In this document: positions 7,150 to 16,020 of the stretch, piece by piece
Numbering within the stretch: position 1 is the first letter of the stretch
Layout of the letters: each line of letters begins with the position of its first letter
Assembly: GCA_964569425.1 (NCBI GenBank)
Contig: CAZMVD010000035.1
Location: forward strand, 1-33,921
DNA: 33,921 nt
Source of the DNA: JACQXM01 sp964569425
Lineage (GTDB): Bacteria > Planctomycetota > Phycisphaerae > UBA1845
Direction: 5' to 3'
The notes under the pieces: generated by a model
What the model was told of the DNA's origin: nothing
Databases searched by the model: none
What the model saw: only the letters and a program-made list of their open reading frames with translations
Position numbers and translations under genes: made by a program

Positions 7150-8043
7150 TCAGCCGAACAACCCAACTACGCGTCGAAAGAACCCGCCGCGGGGCACGTG
7201 ACCCGAGCTCGTCCGCGCCAACGAACCAGCCATCGCGGCCATGCAGACGCTGGCATTGCAAGCGGGATCGCGAATCACAAAAGGCGTTCGTTCCCGCACA
7301 GCCAGCTCAACCCCCATATCATGCAACAAAAATCCGTGGTCTGCAATGGTAAAATTCAAGAATCTTTGCGCGACCTCGGCGAGGCGTCGGAATGTGGCCG
7401 CGGCTTCAGCACGAGTTTGCGCCATATTTACCAGTACGCCGACGGCCCCCTGGTACTGCTCTCGCGCCAGCACCTTTATGGTGGCGTAGGCGTCGGTGAG
7501 TGCCGTTGGCTGCGGCGTGGTCACTACGACGGCCTGGTCGGCAGCCATGGCGAAGCTGATCACATTGCGCGAAATGCCTGCGCCGCAATCCAATATGACG
7601 ATATCAGTACTGGCCTCGAGCTTCTGCAACTGCACCAGGAGGTTCTGTCGTTCGAACTCGCTGAGGTTGGCCATGTCCCCCAGGCCCGATGCACCGGGCA
7701 CGAAACGGATGCCGCCGGGGCCCGAACGAATCACTTCCGCCAGGGTCCGCTCTCCGGAGAGCACATGGGCCAGGGTGTATCGGGGTTGGAGGTTCATTAA
7801 CAGGTCGGCATTGGCCAGCCCCAAATCGACATCGACCAGCGTCACGCGCAGCCCACGAGCGGCCAGGCAAATGGACAGATTGACGGCGATGTTGGTCTTG
7901 CCCACGCCCCCTTTGCCGCTGGTGATGGCATAGGTCCGGAGGTGGGGATTACGCCGCCGCGCGAGGTCGCGCAGGCGCGCGGCCTGATCGAAGCGGCCGG
8001 CAGGCCGCGAATTTGATTCCGCGTTCGAGTACGTCTCGGCCAT
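7150..8043 (-). CDS. flhG: flagellar number regulator, MinD-like ATPase FlhG/FleN
   Basis: FlhG counts and limits flagella by activating the GTPase of FlhF and binding C-ring parts. The 297-residue protein carries the N-terminal FlhF-activating motif DQAARLR (19-25), then the deviant Walker A of MinD proteins, GKGGVGKT (43-50), followed by VTLVDVDLGLANADLLM (switch I), TDIVILDCGAGIS (switch II) and VVTTPQPTALTDAYA. I chose the ATG at 8041-8043 with GGGAAG upstream; an in-frame TTG at 8065-8067 would add eight residues. The C-terminus GGFFRRVVGLFG is amphipathic, as expected for a membrane-targeting sequence. It lies 63 bp downstream of flhF, the usual pair. Confidence 0.94.
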   Translation of the reverse strand: MAETYSNAESNSRPAGRFDQAARLRDLARRRNPHLRTYAITSGKGGVGKTNIAVNLSICLAARGLRVTLVDVDLGLANADLLMNLQPRYTLAHVLSGERTLAEVIRSGPGGIRFVPGASGLGDMANLSEFERQNLLVQLQKLEASTDIVILDCGAGISRNVISFAMAADQAVVVTTPQPTALTDAYATIKVLAREQYQGAVGVLVNMAQTRAEAAATFRRLAEVAQRFLNFTIADHGFLLHDMGVELAVRERTPFVIRDPACNASVCMAAMAGSLARTSSGHVPRGGFFRRVVGLFG

Positions 8044-8106
8044 AATCCACTTCCCAGGCACGATCAACCGCTGCGACCGTGCCCTGCTTCAGGCAAAGCG
8101 GGCCGT

Positions 8107-9300
8107 TTAACCGGCCACGCTCGTGGCAACTTCCGTCGGGGCGCGGTCATCGAGAATCAATCGCGCGAGGGTTTCGGCGCGCCCGACTTCTATATCATCC
8201 GGCACATCCTGGCCGGTGGTGACGTATGAGAGCTTGGCGTTCGCCTTGGTCAGGCAGGAAAGAATCACGCCGAAGCCGATCGCTTCGTCGAGCTTGGTGA
8301 AGATCACGCGGTCGATGCCGATGGCGCGAAATCGTTCAATGGTCTCGTGCAGCACCGCTTCGGAACAGGTGCCGGAAAGGACCAGGTGTATTTCATCCGG
8401 CCGGACGGCGCGGAAGAACCGTTCCAGGTCTTTGATGCGAATGGCGTCGCGCTGGCTGCGGCCCGCGGTGTCGATGAGGATCACGTCGCGATCGCTCATT
8501 CGGTGCACGGCGTCGGAGAGCTGATCGGGCGACATGGCCACTTCCAGGGGTACGTCGATGATCTCGGCATAGGTCTTCAGTTGTTCGACGGCGGCGATGC
8601 GGTAGGTGTCAATGGTGATCAGGCCGACTTTGCGGCGTTCGCGAAGGCAGAAATTGGCGGCGAGCTTGGCGATGGTGGTGGTCTTGCCGACGCCGGTAGG
8701 CCCCACCAGTGCAATGGTGATGGGCGCGGCATTGCGGACGGGTTGAATGGGGCCGGCGGTGGGCAACATGCGTTCGAGCAGGCTGGCGAGCCGGGCGCGC
8801 ACCACGCGCGGGTCGCGACAGCGTTCGGGAGGCAGGTCGCTGCGCACGTCGATGATGAGCTGCTGGGCGATCTGCTCGGCGACCTCGTTTTCGACGAGGC
8901 GGCGATAGGTGTCGTATAGTTCCTCGGGAACGCGGTCGGCACACAGACGGCGGGTATCGCGCACCAGATCGGAAACCATGGTCTTCAAGGATCCCACTTC
9001 GGCGAGCAGTGCATCGGACAGCACCGGGGCCGGGCCGGCGGGCGTTCTGGTCGGGGCGTCGGCATTCAGACGCGATGGGGCACCCGATCGGGGTGGTGAG
9101 TTTCCGCGGCGCGGCGGCCAGCTCATGTCCCCGGGTTCCGCCGCGGCCGTGATTTCGATGTACGGGCTGCCGCCGATGCCGAGAAACCCGCCGCGGGTCA
9201 GCGTGCGGGTGTGGAGGATGACGGCATTTCGCCCGAACTGGCGTTTCACCTGTTCGAGTGCTTCGGCCATGGTTCGTCCATGAAAGGTCTTAGGTTTCAT
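8107..9300 (-). CDS. flhF: flagellar biosynthesis GTPase FlhF (SRP family)
   Basis: FlhF is an SRP/FtsY-like GTPase that fixes where a flagellum is built. The 397-residue protein has the B domain MKPKTFHGRTMAEALEQVKR...FGRNAVILHTRT, a Pro-rich linker (about 57-95), an N domain of helices, and a GTPase domain. The GTPase domain has G1 GPTGVGKTTT (200-209), the TIDTYRIAAVEQL element, G3 DTAGRSQRD and G4 TKLDEA. Starting at the ATG at 9298-9300 gives the canonical MKPKTF; the frame is open 12 codons further up, inside flhA. The start overlaps the flhA stop by 11 bp, so translation is coupled. Confidence 0.95.
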   Translation of the reverse strand: MKPKTFHGRTMAEALEQVKRQFGRNAVILHTRTLTRGGFLGIGGSPYIEITAAAEPGDMSWPPRRGNSPPRSGAPSRLNADAPTRTPAGPAPVLSDALLAEVGSLKTMVSDLVRDTRRLCADRVPEELYDTYRRLVENEVAEQIAQQLIIDVRSDLPPERCRDPRVVRARLASLLERMLPTAGPIQPVRNAAPITIALVGPTGVGKTTTIAKLAANFCLRERRKVGLITIDTYRIAAVEQLKTYAEIIDVPLEVAMSPDQLSDAVHRMSDRDVILIDTAGRSQRDAIRIKDLERFFRAVRPDEIHLVLSGTCSEAVLHETIERFRAIGIDRVIFTKLDEAIGFGVILSCLTKANAKLSYVTTGQDVPDDIEVGRAETLARLILDDRAPTEVATSVAG

Positions 9301-11368
9301 CGTTGAGCACCACCATTCCGTGGGATTCGACTTCAAAGCCGCGTACGATTTCGTTGAAAGACAACACCGCGACGGATGGCAACGGGCCCTCCATCATGCG
9401 CCGCACCCAGGCGCGAATCTGCGGCGGGCAAAGCACCACCGGCGTGCGGCCGCGTGCGGCCGTTGTGGCCTTCTCGACCTGTTCGCGGATGGCGCGAACG
9501 ATACGATTTTGAAGCGGTCCGGGCATGGCGAGCACGGTTCCGCGATCGGATCGTTCAATGCTTTTGGTGATCATTTCCTCGAGGGCGGGATCGAGGGTGA
9601 TGCAATGAATGCGTCCGTCGTCGGCGCGGTACTGGTGACAGAGCACGCGGGCCAGGGCATTGCGGGCATACTCGGTGAGGATTTCGGGATCCTTGGTGCG
9701 CGCGGCGCAGTCGCCGATGGTTTCCAGGATGGTTTCCAGGTCGCGGATCGAGACCCGTTCGCGCAGCAGTGCCTGCAAGACGCGCTGAACGTCGCCGGGC
9801 TTGAGCAGGTCGGGGATGATTTCTTCGACCAGCTTTGCGGCGCGCTCCTTCAAGTGGTCAATCAGTCGATTGACCTGCTGGCGGGTCAACAACTCGTCGG
9901 CGTGGCGGCGGATGATTTCGTTGAGGTAGGTGCTGATGACACTGGTCGGCTCCACGACGGTGTAGTTTTGATGTTCCGCCTTGTGGCGGTCGGCTTCGTC
10001 GATCCACAGGGCGGGCAGGCCGAACGCGGGTTCCGTGGTCTCGATTCCGTGGATCCTCTCGGTTACGGAGCCGGTGTCGATGGCCAGCAGGTGTCCGGGC
10101 AGGACTTCGCCGCGCCCGATTTCCAGTCCCTTGAGTTTGACGCGAAACTGGTTCGGTTGAAGTTGAATGTCGTCGCGAATCCGGATGGGAGGTACGACCA
10201 TACCCAGTTCCTGGGCCACCTGACGGCGAAGGTTGGTAATCCGGTCCAGCAGGTCGCCGCCCTGCTTGCGATCGGCGAGGCGAATGAGTCCGTAGCCGAC
10301 GTCGAGCTCCATGGGGTCGGGGGCGAGATGTTGCTCGACCTTTTCCGGTTGCGCGGGGCGCGTTCTGGCGGCGGCCGCTTCGGCCAGTGCGGCCTGGGTC
10401 CTCCTGGTCAACAGAAAGGCGATACCCCCGACCGAAACGGTCAACAGCAGGAGCGGCGGCTTGGGCAGCGGGGTCAGGGCGAGCACCAAGAGGAATCCGG
10501 CGGTCAAGGCCAGCGCGATGGGCTGGCTGGAGAGTTGGCCCAGCAGTTCGTCGCCGAGGTTTTTCTTTGAGGCGGAGCGGGTCACGATCATGGCAGCGGC
10601 CACGGAAACGATAAAGGCGGGGATTTGCGACACCAGACCGTCACCGATCGTGAGGATGGTGAAGCGACTCAGGGTCTCGCGAAGCGGGATGCCCAATTCG
10701 ACCAGTCCGACGTAGATGCCGCCGACGATGTTGATGAGGGTAATGATGATGCCGGCGATGGCGTCGCCGCGGACGAACTTGCTGGCACCGTCCATCGCGC
10801 CATAGAAATCGGCCTCGCGCGTGATTTCGGCGCGGCGGCGCTTGGCTTCCTCGTCGGTGATGCTGCCGGCATTGAGATCGGCATCGACGGCCATCTGCTT
10901 GCCGGGCATGCCGTCCAGGGTGAAACGAGCGGCGACCTCGGCGATGCGCGTGGCGCCCTTGGTGATCACCACGAACTGGATGACCACGATGATGGCGAAG
11001 ATGATGACCGCGACGACCAGAGAACCCTGGGCGACGAATCCGCCAAAAGTCTGGATGACGTGGCCGGCGTCGGCGTTGGTGAGGATGAGCCGGGTGGTCG
11101 CGGTGTTGAGCACCAGGCGAAACAGGGTCATGCCAAGAAGCAGCGAGGGGAACGACGAAAACTCGAGCGGTCCGCCCATGTACATGACCGTCAGCAGGAT
11201 CACGCCGGACAATGCGATGTTGATCAACAGGAGAAAGTCCATGAGCGGCGTGGGCAGGGGAATGAGAATGACCAGGATCAGGGCGAGCGCCCCGATGGGC
11301 AGGGTCATGCCCTGATGGCGCGCGAGGCGCTCAAACAGTCGTCTGGGTGTGCTCGGCGTCCTTGCCAT
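9290..11368 (-). CDS. flhA: flagellar export gate protein FlhA
   Basis: FlhA forms the nonameric ring of the type III export gate, uses the proton gradient, and docks chaperone-substrate complexes with its cytoplasmic domain. The 692-residue protein is of normal length. It has a membrane half with about eight helices (residues 20-315 or so), the conserved FHIPEP region around 136-175 (ITKGATRIAEVAARFTLDGM, PGKQMAVDADLNAG), and a cytoplasmic half starting near 350 with DVGYGLIRLAD and ending with the four-subdomain FlhAC. The ATG at 11366-11368 has GGAAAG at about 7 nt. A tight hairpin lies 17 nt upstream. It is 137 bp after flhB and overlaps flhF. Confidence 0.97.
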   Translation of the reverse strand: MARTPSTPRRLFERLARHQGMTLPIGALALILVILIPLPTPLMDFLLLINIALSGVILLTVMYMGGPLEFSSFPSLLLGMTLFRLVLNTATTRLILTNADAGHVIQTFGGFVAQGSLVVAVIIFAIIVVIQFVVITKGATRIAEVAARFTLDGMPGKQMAVDADLNAGSITDEEAKRRRAEITREADFYGAMDGASKFVRGDAIAGIIITLINIVGGIYVGLVELGIPLRETLSRFTILTIGDGLVSQIPAFIVSVAAAMIVTRSASKKNLGDELLGQLSSQPIALALTAGFLLVLALTPLPKPPLLLLTVSVGGIAFLLTRRTQAALAEAAAARTRPAQPEKVEQHLAPDPMELDVGYGLIRLADRKQGGDLLDRITNLRRQVAQELGMVVPPIRIRDDIQLQPNQFRVKLKGLEIGRGEVLPGHLLAIDTGSVTERIHGIETTEPAFGLPALWIDEADRHKAEHQNYTVVEPTSVISTYLNEIIRRHADELLTRQQVNRLIDHLKERAAKLVEEIIPDLLKPGDVQRVLQALLRERVSIRDLETILETIGDCAARTKDPEILTEYARNALARVLCHQYRADDGRIHCITLDPALEEMITKSIERSDRGTVLAMPGPLQNRIVRAIREQVEKATTAARGRTPVVLCPPQIRAWVRRMMEGPLPSVAVLSFNEIVRGFEVESHGMVVLNDET

Positions 11369-11385
11369 AGTACTTTCCGATCACA

Positions 11386-11400
11386 CCGGCCTGGGGCCGG
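11386..11400 (-). other. stem-loop just upstream of the flhA RBS
   Basis: CCGGCC-CCA-GGCCGG on the transcript is a 6-bp all-GC stem with a 3-nt loop, ending 17 nt before the flhA start codon in the 137-bp flhB-flhA gap. Its closeness to the RBS could influence flhA translation. The rest of the gap holds only a 27-codon ORF without an RBS. Confidence 0.35.
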
Positions 11401-11505
11401 GGCGATGCACCTCTAATCCAGCGGCCGAGTGCGATGCGGGCCCCCGCCTTCCCGGGGCAAGGGCTGAATCGCGATGCCGGGCCTTTGCCACCTCATGACC
11501 ACACT

Positions 11506-12597
11506 TCACCGTGCACCGACGGTTTCCTCCCGCGGAGAGAGCGGAGAACGCCCGGTCAGTTCGTACACGAAGGCCAGGATCTCGGCGATGGCGCGGTAGA
11601 ACCGCTCGGGGATGTATTGCCCCTCATCCACCGATTCAAACAGCGCCCGGGCGAGCGGCTTGCGCTCTACCAGGGGAATGCCATGTTCCGCGGCCAGGGC
11701 GCGGATGCGCAGCGCCGCGTAGTCCGCGCCTTTGGCCACGACCTTGGGCGCGGGCATGGAATCGGCGTCGTACTGAATCGCCACCGCGTAGTGCGTGGGG
11801 TTGGTGACGACCACGTCGGCCTTGGGCACTTCTTTGCGCAATCGCTGCAAGGCAAGCTGCAACTGCACCTGACGGCGCCGCGCTTTGAGTTTGGGGTCGC
11901 CCTCCATGCTGCGCATTTCGTCCTTGACTTCTTCCTTGGTCATGCGGAGGTCGCGTTCGTGCCGGTGGCGCTGCCAGGCGAAGTCGAGCAACGCCAGAAG
12001 CACGAGGGCCGCGGTGATGCGAATGCCCATGTCGAACACCAGATTCGCCCCGAGCCGGAACATTTCGTGATAGCCGAGGGAAAAGGCATAGAGAATCGCC
12101 GCGGCGTTGTCCGCCATGATGAGCCAGGCGAGAAAGACCACCACGATGAGTTTGCCGACGTTGATCACCGCGAGCATCACCGAACGAACTGAAAAAAGGC
12201 GCTTGATCCCCTGAAGCGGACTGATCTTCGCCAGCGTGGGCATCAGTGGATGCGCGGTTAACAACGGGCCGACCTGGGCAAACTGCACCGCCCACCCGAC
12301 GGCAAAGAGGACGAGCAGAATCGGCGCTATTCGCCACAACGTTTCCACGGCTGATGCCACCGCCAACGTGAGTACCTCGCCCGTATTCGGCGCCGTCTCT
12401 GCGTATAACGCCGTGCGCACGATGGTCGCGAGCCCGTTCCACAGGTCCATGCCCAGGAAATAGAGCGCCCACAGTCCCGTAAACAACAGGACCGCGGCGG
12501 GGAGATCCTGGCTGCGTGCGACCTGGCCCTTGTTCCGCGCTTCCAGACGGCGCCGCGGTGTCGGGGCTTCGGTCTTTTCATCCGATTGAAAGGCCAT
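11506..12597 (-). CDS. flhB: flagellar export switch protein FlhB
   Basis: FlhB switches export from rod/hook to filament substrates after self-cleavage. The 363-residue protein begins SDEKTEAPTPRRRLEARNKGQVARSQDL, typical of the family. It has four membrane helices (about 34-52, 83-103, 143-165, 187-206) and a cytoplasmic domain with the autocleavage site NPTH at 266-269 (VVTNPTHYAVAIQYD). The cleavage site is intact, so normal specificity switching is expected. It shares one base with the upstream fliR stop (TGATG arrangement). flhA follows after 137 bp. Confidence 0.97.
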   Translation of the reverse strand: MAFQSDEKTEAPTPRRRLEARNKGQVARSQDLPAAVLLFTGLWALYFLGMDLWNGLATIVRTALYAETAPNTGEVLTLAVASAVETLWRIAPILLVLFAVGWAVQFAQVGPLLTAHPLMPTLAKISPLQGIKRLFSVRSVMLAVINVGKLIVVVFLAWLIMADNAAAILYAFSLGYHEMFRLGANLVFDMGIRITAALVLLALLDFAWQRHRHERDLRMTKEEVKDEMRSMEGDPKLKARRRQVQLQLALQRLRKEVPKADVVVTNPTHYAVAIQYDADSMPAPKVVAKGADYAALRIRALAAEHGIPLVERKPLARALFESVDEGQYIPERFYRAIAEILAFVYELTGRSPLSPREETVGAR

Positions 12598-13397
12598 CAG
12601 AACACCAGCCTGGTCTGTGTGGGGTCAAGGCCGAACGCCGTACGAATCAGGGTCAGTCCATCCCAAATGGCCTCAAGCAACAGGGACTTGGACACGGCCA
12701 GGCTGGCACCGGCTACGCCGATGGCCAGCATCACCCTGATCGTGAAACCTACCGAGAGAATGTTCAGTTGGGGCATGGTGCGCGAGATCAAGCCCATGGC
12801 GAGGGTGGACAAGAAGAGGGCGATCAGGACGGGGCCGGCCAGTCGAATGCCGAGGATGAACGCAGCGCCCAACAGCTCAACCAGCAGCAGGACGAACGAC
12901 TCGTCGAAGCGAAACGAGAGCAGCGGTATCACGCGATAGGAGTCAAGCACGGCGGCCATCATGGCGCGGTGCCCGCCGGCAATCAGGAACATGGCCGTCA
13001 TGGTCAAGAGATAGACCTGCCCCACCACGGTGGTTTCCTGCTCGAAGGTCGGGTCGAACACTTCGCCCAGTGCGATGCCCGCCTGCTGGCCCACGATGTG
13101 CCCGGCGACTTCGACCCCCATCAGCAGTATGGCGCAGCTCAACCCGATGATCACCCCGATCATCAGCTCGGCCACACCGCCGACCAGGAGCGTGCCCATG
13201 GACAGCTCACCGGGCGCCTGGGGATTGAGTATGGGAAACAACAGGCCGGCGGTGGTCACGAGGATGGCGCCACGTACGCGTGCGGGAATCAGACTGCTGG
13301 AAAAAACCGGCGCAGCGATCATCAACCCGCTGAGTCGGAAGAACACCAGCGCGAAAACCGGCAGCGCCTGCGGAATGTCCAGCAGCGAAGCGGGCAA
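12597..13397 (-). CDS. fliR: flagellar export gate protein FliR
   Basis: FliR is the single-copy core subunit of the FliP5Q4R1 export channel. The 266 residues contain the hallmark FFRLSGLMIAAPVFSS (about 20-35), PARVRGAI and multiple membrane helices, at family length. The start is TTG at 13395-13397. It is supported by a near-perfect AGGAG 7 nt upstream and by homology beginning at once. It lies 38 bp after fliQ, and its stop codon overlaps the flhB start. Confidence 0.95.
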   Translation of the reverse strand: MPASLLDIPQALPVFALVFFRLSGLMIAAPVFSSSLIPARVRGAILVTTAGLLFPILNPQAPGELSMGTLLVGGVAELMIGVIIGLSCAILLMGVEVAGHIVGQQAGIALGEVFDPTFEQETTVVGQVYLLTMTAMFLIAGGHRAMMAAVLDSYRVIPLLSFRFDESFVLLLVELLGAAFILGIRLAGPVLIALFLSTLAMGLISRTMPQLNILSVGFTIRVMLAIGVAGASLAVSKSLLLEAIWDGLTLIRTAFGLDPTQTRLVF

Positions 13398-13435
13398 CCG
13401 TTACTCCTGATGCGGCCAGAAGTCGTTGACGACGC

Positions 13436-13696
13436 TCACCAGGGCTGTGTTCCCAGCATGAGCCGTGCGTAACTGACCATCTGTTCCGCAATCCACGGGA
13501 TAAAAATCGATGCGGCCACCACCATGGCCGCGATCTTGGGCACGAAGGTCAACGTCTGTTCCTGAAGCTGGGTGACCGCCTGAAACAGCGAGATCAGGAG
13601 CCCGACGGCGAGGCCGATCAGGAGAATGGGCGCGGCGGTCATCAGCGCGGTCCAGAAGGCACTGCGACCCAGTTCCAATGCGGTAGCGAATTCCAT
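13436..13696 (-). CDS. fliQ: flagellar export gate protein FliQ
   Basis: FliQ is a small two-helix subunit of the export channel. The 86 residues match the family: LELGRSAFWTALMTAAPILL, then LAVGLLISLFQAVTQLQEQT and LTFVPKIAAMVV, ending near ISYARLML-type residues (VSYARLML). The RBS AAAGGAAA lies before the ATG at 13694-13696. It sits between fliP (36 bp upstream) and fliR (38 bp downstream). Confidence 0.97.
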   Translation of the reverse strand: MEFATALELGRSAFWTALMTAAPILLIGLAVGLLISLFQAVTQLQEQTLTFVPKIAAMVVAASIFIPWIAEQMVSYARLMLGTQPW

Positions 13697-13732
13697 ATCG
13701 ATTTCCTTTCCGTGGGCGCAGGGGCGCGCCCG

Positions 13733-14560
13733 CTACCCGCGTACAAAGCTGTTCAGCAGAGTCTCCACCACCAGGTGCCACCCGTCCGCCAGCACAAAAA
13801 GCAGCAGCTTGAACGGCAGGGAGATGAGGACCGGCGGTAGCATCATCATGCCCATGGAAATCAGGATCGTGGCGATGACCATGTCGATCACCAGAAACGG
13901 CAGATAGATTCGAAATCCCATGATGAACGCGGTCTTCAGTTCGCTGAGCAAAAACGCAGGGACCATCACGGTCATGGGCACCGCGGGCAGGTCGATTTCC
14001 TCGTCGGGGGGAATGGTGCGATTCTCGGCGTATTCCAGGAACAGGTACACGTCCTCGAAATTGTCCGCCTGTTCAATCTGATGGTACATGAAGGTCTTAA
14101 GGTGCCCGAGTGATATATCGATCGCTTCGCGCTGGCCCAGGCGGTTTTCGAAGTAGGGCGTGACCGCCTCGGTTTGAATGCGGTGCCAGGTCGGTGTCAT
14201 CACCAGAACTGTCACGAACAGCGACAGCCCCAGCAGTACCTGGCCCGGCGGAAGCTGCGGCGCGCCGATCGCCTGGCGCAGGAGCGCCAGGACGATGAGA
14301 ATGCGGGGAAAGGCCGTGGCCATCACCAGAATGGAGGGTACCAGGGTCAATACGGTCAACAGGACGAGAATCTGAAGGGTGGCGCTGACCCCCTGGGCAT
14401 CGGAGGCCGTTGGGAGAATCTGGCGAACGTCCGGTAGCTGGATGGGGTTGTCCACCGGGGCGGGCGGGGTCTGGGCGTGCGCGCAGACCGCCCCCAGCAG
14501 CACCAATGCCCCCGCGATCGCCGAGCGGCGACCGAAGGTCAAGCCTCCATGCCTGAACAT
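13733..14560 (-). CDS. fliP: flagellar export gate protein FliP
   Basis: FliP forms most of the export channel and, unusually among gate proteins, is made with a cleavable signal peptide. Here the signal is RRSAIAGALVLLGAVCAHAQ. The 275 residues carry LTLVPSILVMATAFPRILIVLALLRQAIG-type residues (TM1 and family signature), TPTWHRIQTEAVTPY, and FIMGFRIYLPFLVIDMVI near the end with MMLPPVLISLPFKLLLFV. I start at the ATG at 14558-14560 because GGGAG stands 9 nt before it; the GTG 21 bp upstream has no RBS. It is 48 bp after fliO. Confidence 0.96.
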   Translation of the reverse strand: MFRHGGLTFGRRSAIAGALVLLGAVCAHAQTPPAPVDNPIQLPDVRQILPTASDAQGVSATLQILVLLTVLTLVPSILVMATAFPRILIVLALLRQAIGAPQLPPGQVLLGLSLFVTVLVMTPTWHRIQTEAVTPYFENRLGQREAIDISLGHLKTFMYHQIEQADNFEDVYLFLEYAENRTIPPDEEIDLPAVPMTVMVPAFLLSELKTAFIMGFRIYLPFLVIDMVIATILISMGMMMLPPVLISLPFKLLLFVLADGWHLVVETLLNSFVRG

Positions 14561-14608
14561 GACGCGCACTCCCACGCGCACCGTACGCGCCGCACTCCGC
14601 GGCGCTAT

Positions 14609-15469
14609 CTAGGGCCTGCGGGCATGCAACGCCCGCACGCGCTTGAGCAATTCCGTCACCGGCCGCTCGCCAGACACGGTGGGCGGCGCGGGCGCGGCCG
14701 GATGGCTCTGCAAACCGACGGCCGGTTCCTCATACTCGCTGCGGGCGGATTGCATGGCGTCGTCGAAATCGGCGACCGGTGCCCTACCCCGCCTTCCGCA
14801 GCGGGCGAGCAGTTCAGCGACTTCGTCTGGTTCAGAAATTTCTCCCAACGACGACATGTTGTCGCCGGCGATGCCGGCGAGCATCAGCCGGCGCCCCACC
14901 TGAACCAGGACCAGTTGCTGGCGTGCGCCCAAGGGAAGTCGTGCGGCGACGCGCATCACGCCGGAATCACTGGTTTTCGCGCCGGGCGCCCAGCGGCGTA
15001 ACAGCAGGAACAGCGCGGCCACCAGTGCAAGGACAATGGTCAACGAGCCAAGCCCGGTTGCATACCAGGGCGTTTCCGTTCGCCGGGGCGAATCGTTTCG
15101 ATTGTTCAACGAAGCGGTGCGACGAGAATCTGCGGAGCGCGGGGGCAGATGGAACCCGTCGCGCGCGGCGGCGCCGGCCGCCGGCCCTGGCTCGCCCCCC
15201 GACTCTGCATCGCTCGGGGCAGCCGGCCAGACCGGGGGGGCGTTCGTTTCGACGGCATCGTCGAGCGCAATGCTCTGATTAGGGGCGGGGCGCGACAAAA
15301 CTTCCGACTTTACAGGCGTTTCCGACGGCCCCGCCGGTGGCGCACCCAGAACGGGAAAGGCCGGTACCAGTATCAGGATCAACGTAGCGCACAGTGGTTT
15401 GCCGCCGGCAGGGCGGCGGTCGGGAAGCGGTCGGATCGGATCCGGCAGCAACGTTGACTGGTTGCTCAT
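14609..15469 (-). CDS. fliO: flagellar biosynthesis protein FliO
   Basis: FliO is a membrane scaffold that helps assemble the FliP ring. The 286 residues show a hydrophobic N-terminal segment (about 26-43, LCATLILILVPAFPVLGAPP, signal-like), then a long Pro/Ala/Ser-rich presumably periplasmic stretch (45-130). A clear membrane helix follows at about 139-158, then the FliO core VMRVAARLPLGARQQLVLVQVGRRLMLAGI. A low-complexity tail ends it. It is longer than enterobacterial FliO (about 120 aa) because of the two extra low-complexity parts. Its ATG overlaps the fliN stop in an ATGA, so translation is coupled. Call based on core motif and on fliN-fliO-fliP order. Confidence 0.88.
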   Translation of the reverse strand: MSNQSTLLPDPIRPLPDRRPAGGKPLCATLILILVPAFPVLGAPPAGPSETPVKSEVLSRPAPNQSIALDDAVETNAPPVWPAAPSDAESGGEPGPAAGAAARDGFHLPPRSADSRRTASLNNRNDSPRRTETPWYATGLGSLTIVLALVAALFLLLRRWAPGAKTSDSGVMRVAARLPLGARQQLVLVQVGRRLMLAGIAGDNMSSLGEISEPDEVAELLARCGRRGRAPVADFDDAMQSARSEYEEPAVGLQSHPAAPAPPTVSGERPVTELLKRVRALHARRP

Positions 15470-15978
15470 TCCGTCACCCGATGAGGCTGGTTCGACAATA
15501 CTTCGCTCACGCGCACGCAGAAGTTGTCATTGAGTACCAATACCTCGCCGCGGGCGATGAGGCGATCGTTGATCAGAATATCCACCGGATCGCCCGCGAG
15601 CTTGTCAAGTTCAACAACGCTTCCTTCTCCCAGTTTGAGCACATCTTCGACCAACATACGCGTCCGACCAAGCTGGACTTTCACGCGCAAATTGACGTCA
15701 CTGAGCATGGTGACGCGCCGGGGATCTACCTGCGGAGAGGCCGCTTCGCGCAGTTCGTCCAGATTGAATGACTCGACCGCGGGGCCGGTATTCATGGGGG
15801 AAGCAGCTTGCGTTGCGGCGGACGGACCCCGTTCAACGTTCGCCCGGTTGGAACTTGCGTCCGGCGAAGCCATCGACTCCGCCGCCGCCGCGGACAAGAC
15901 ATCGAGTTCCTCCGACGACAAGCCGTCTTGAGGGTCGGCAGATGAGTCGTCGGCTTCGTTCTGGGTTCGTTCATTCAT
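15466..15978 (-). CDS. fliN: flagellar motor switch protein FliN
   Basis: FliN forms the bottom of the C-ring, which sets rotation direction and serves as a docking place for export cargo. The 170-residue protein has a SpoA domain at the C-terminus (about 85-165: LSDVNLRVKVQLGRTRMLVEDV, VVELDKLAGDPVDILINDRL, ARGEVLVLNDNFCVRV). The N-terminal half is acidic, Ser/Ala-rich and probably disordered. It is not FliY, since no CheC phosphatase part is present. fliM, which normally precedes fliN, is missing here: fliL lies directly upstream. The RBS is weak (AAGG about 15 nt away). A possible promoter stands 43-51 bp upstream. Confidence 0.93.
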   Translation of the reverse strand: MNERTQNEADDSSADPQDGLSSEELDVLSAAAAESMASPDASSNRANVERGPSAATQAASPMNTGPAVESFNLDELREAASPQVDPRRVTMLSDVNLRVKVQLGRTRMLVEDVLKLGEGSVVELDKLAGDPVDILINDRLIARGEVLVLNDNFCVRVSEVLSNQPHRVTE

Positions 15979-16020
15979 GAGCGCAGCTCAACCTTGGCGG
16001 TTTTTTCCCGCGTATCGGGT

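Noticed and set aside
7105..7261. Longer N-terminus for the small membrane protein (frame open to 7261)
   Set aside because: The added residues are Arg/Cys/Trp-rich, resemble no domain, and lie in a region that fits an intergenic leader; not fully excluded.
9320..10570. Long plus-strand open frame opposite flhA, and similar long frames opposite fliI, fliF and flhF
   Set aside because: They are antisense shadows caused by high GC third positions; the minus-strand proteins are clear family members.
11413..11496. 27-codon ATG-to-TAG ORF between flhB and flhA on the minus strand
   Set aside because: No RBS, Pro/Arg-rich composition typical of chance GC-rich reading, and no recognisable motif.
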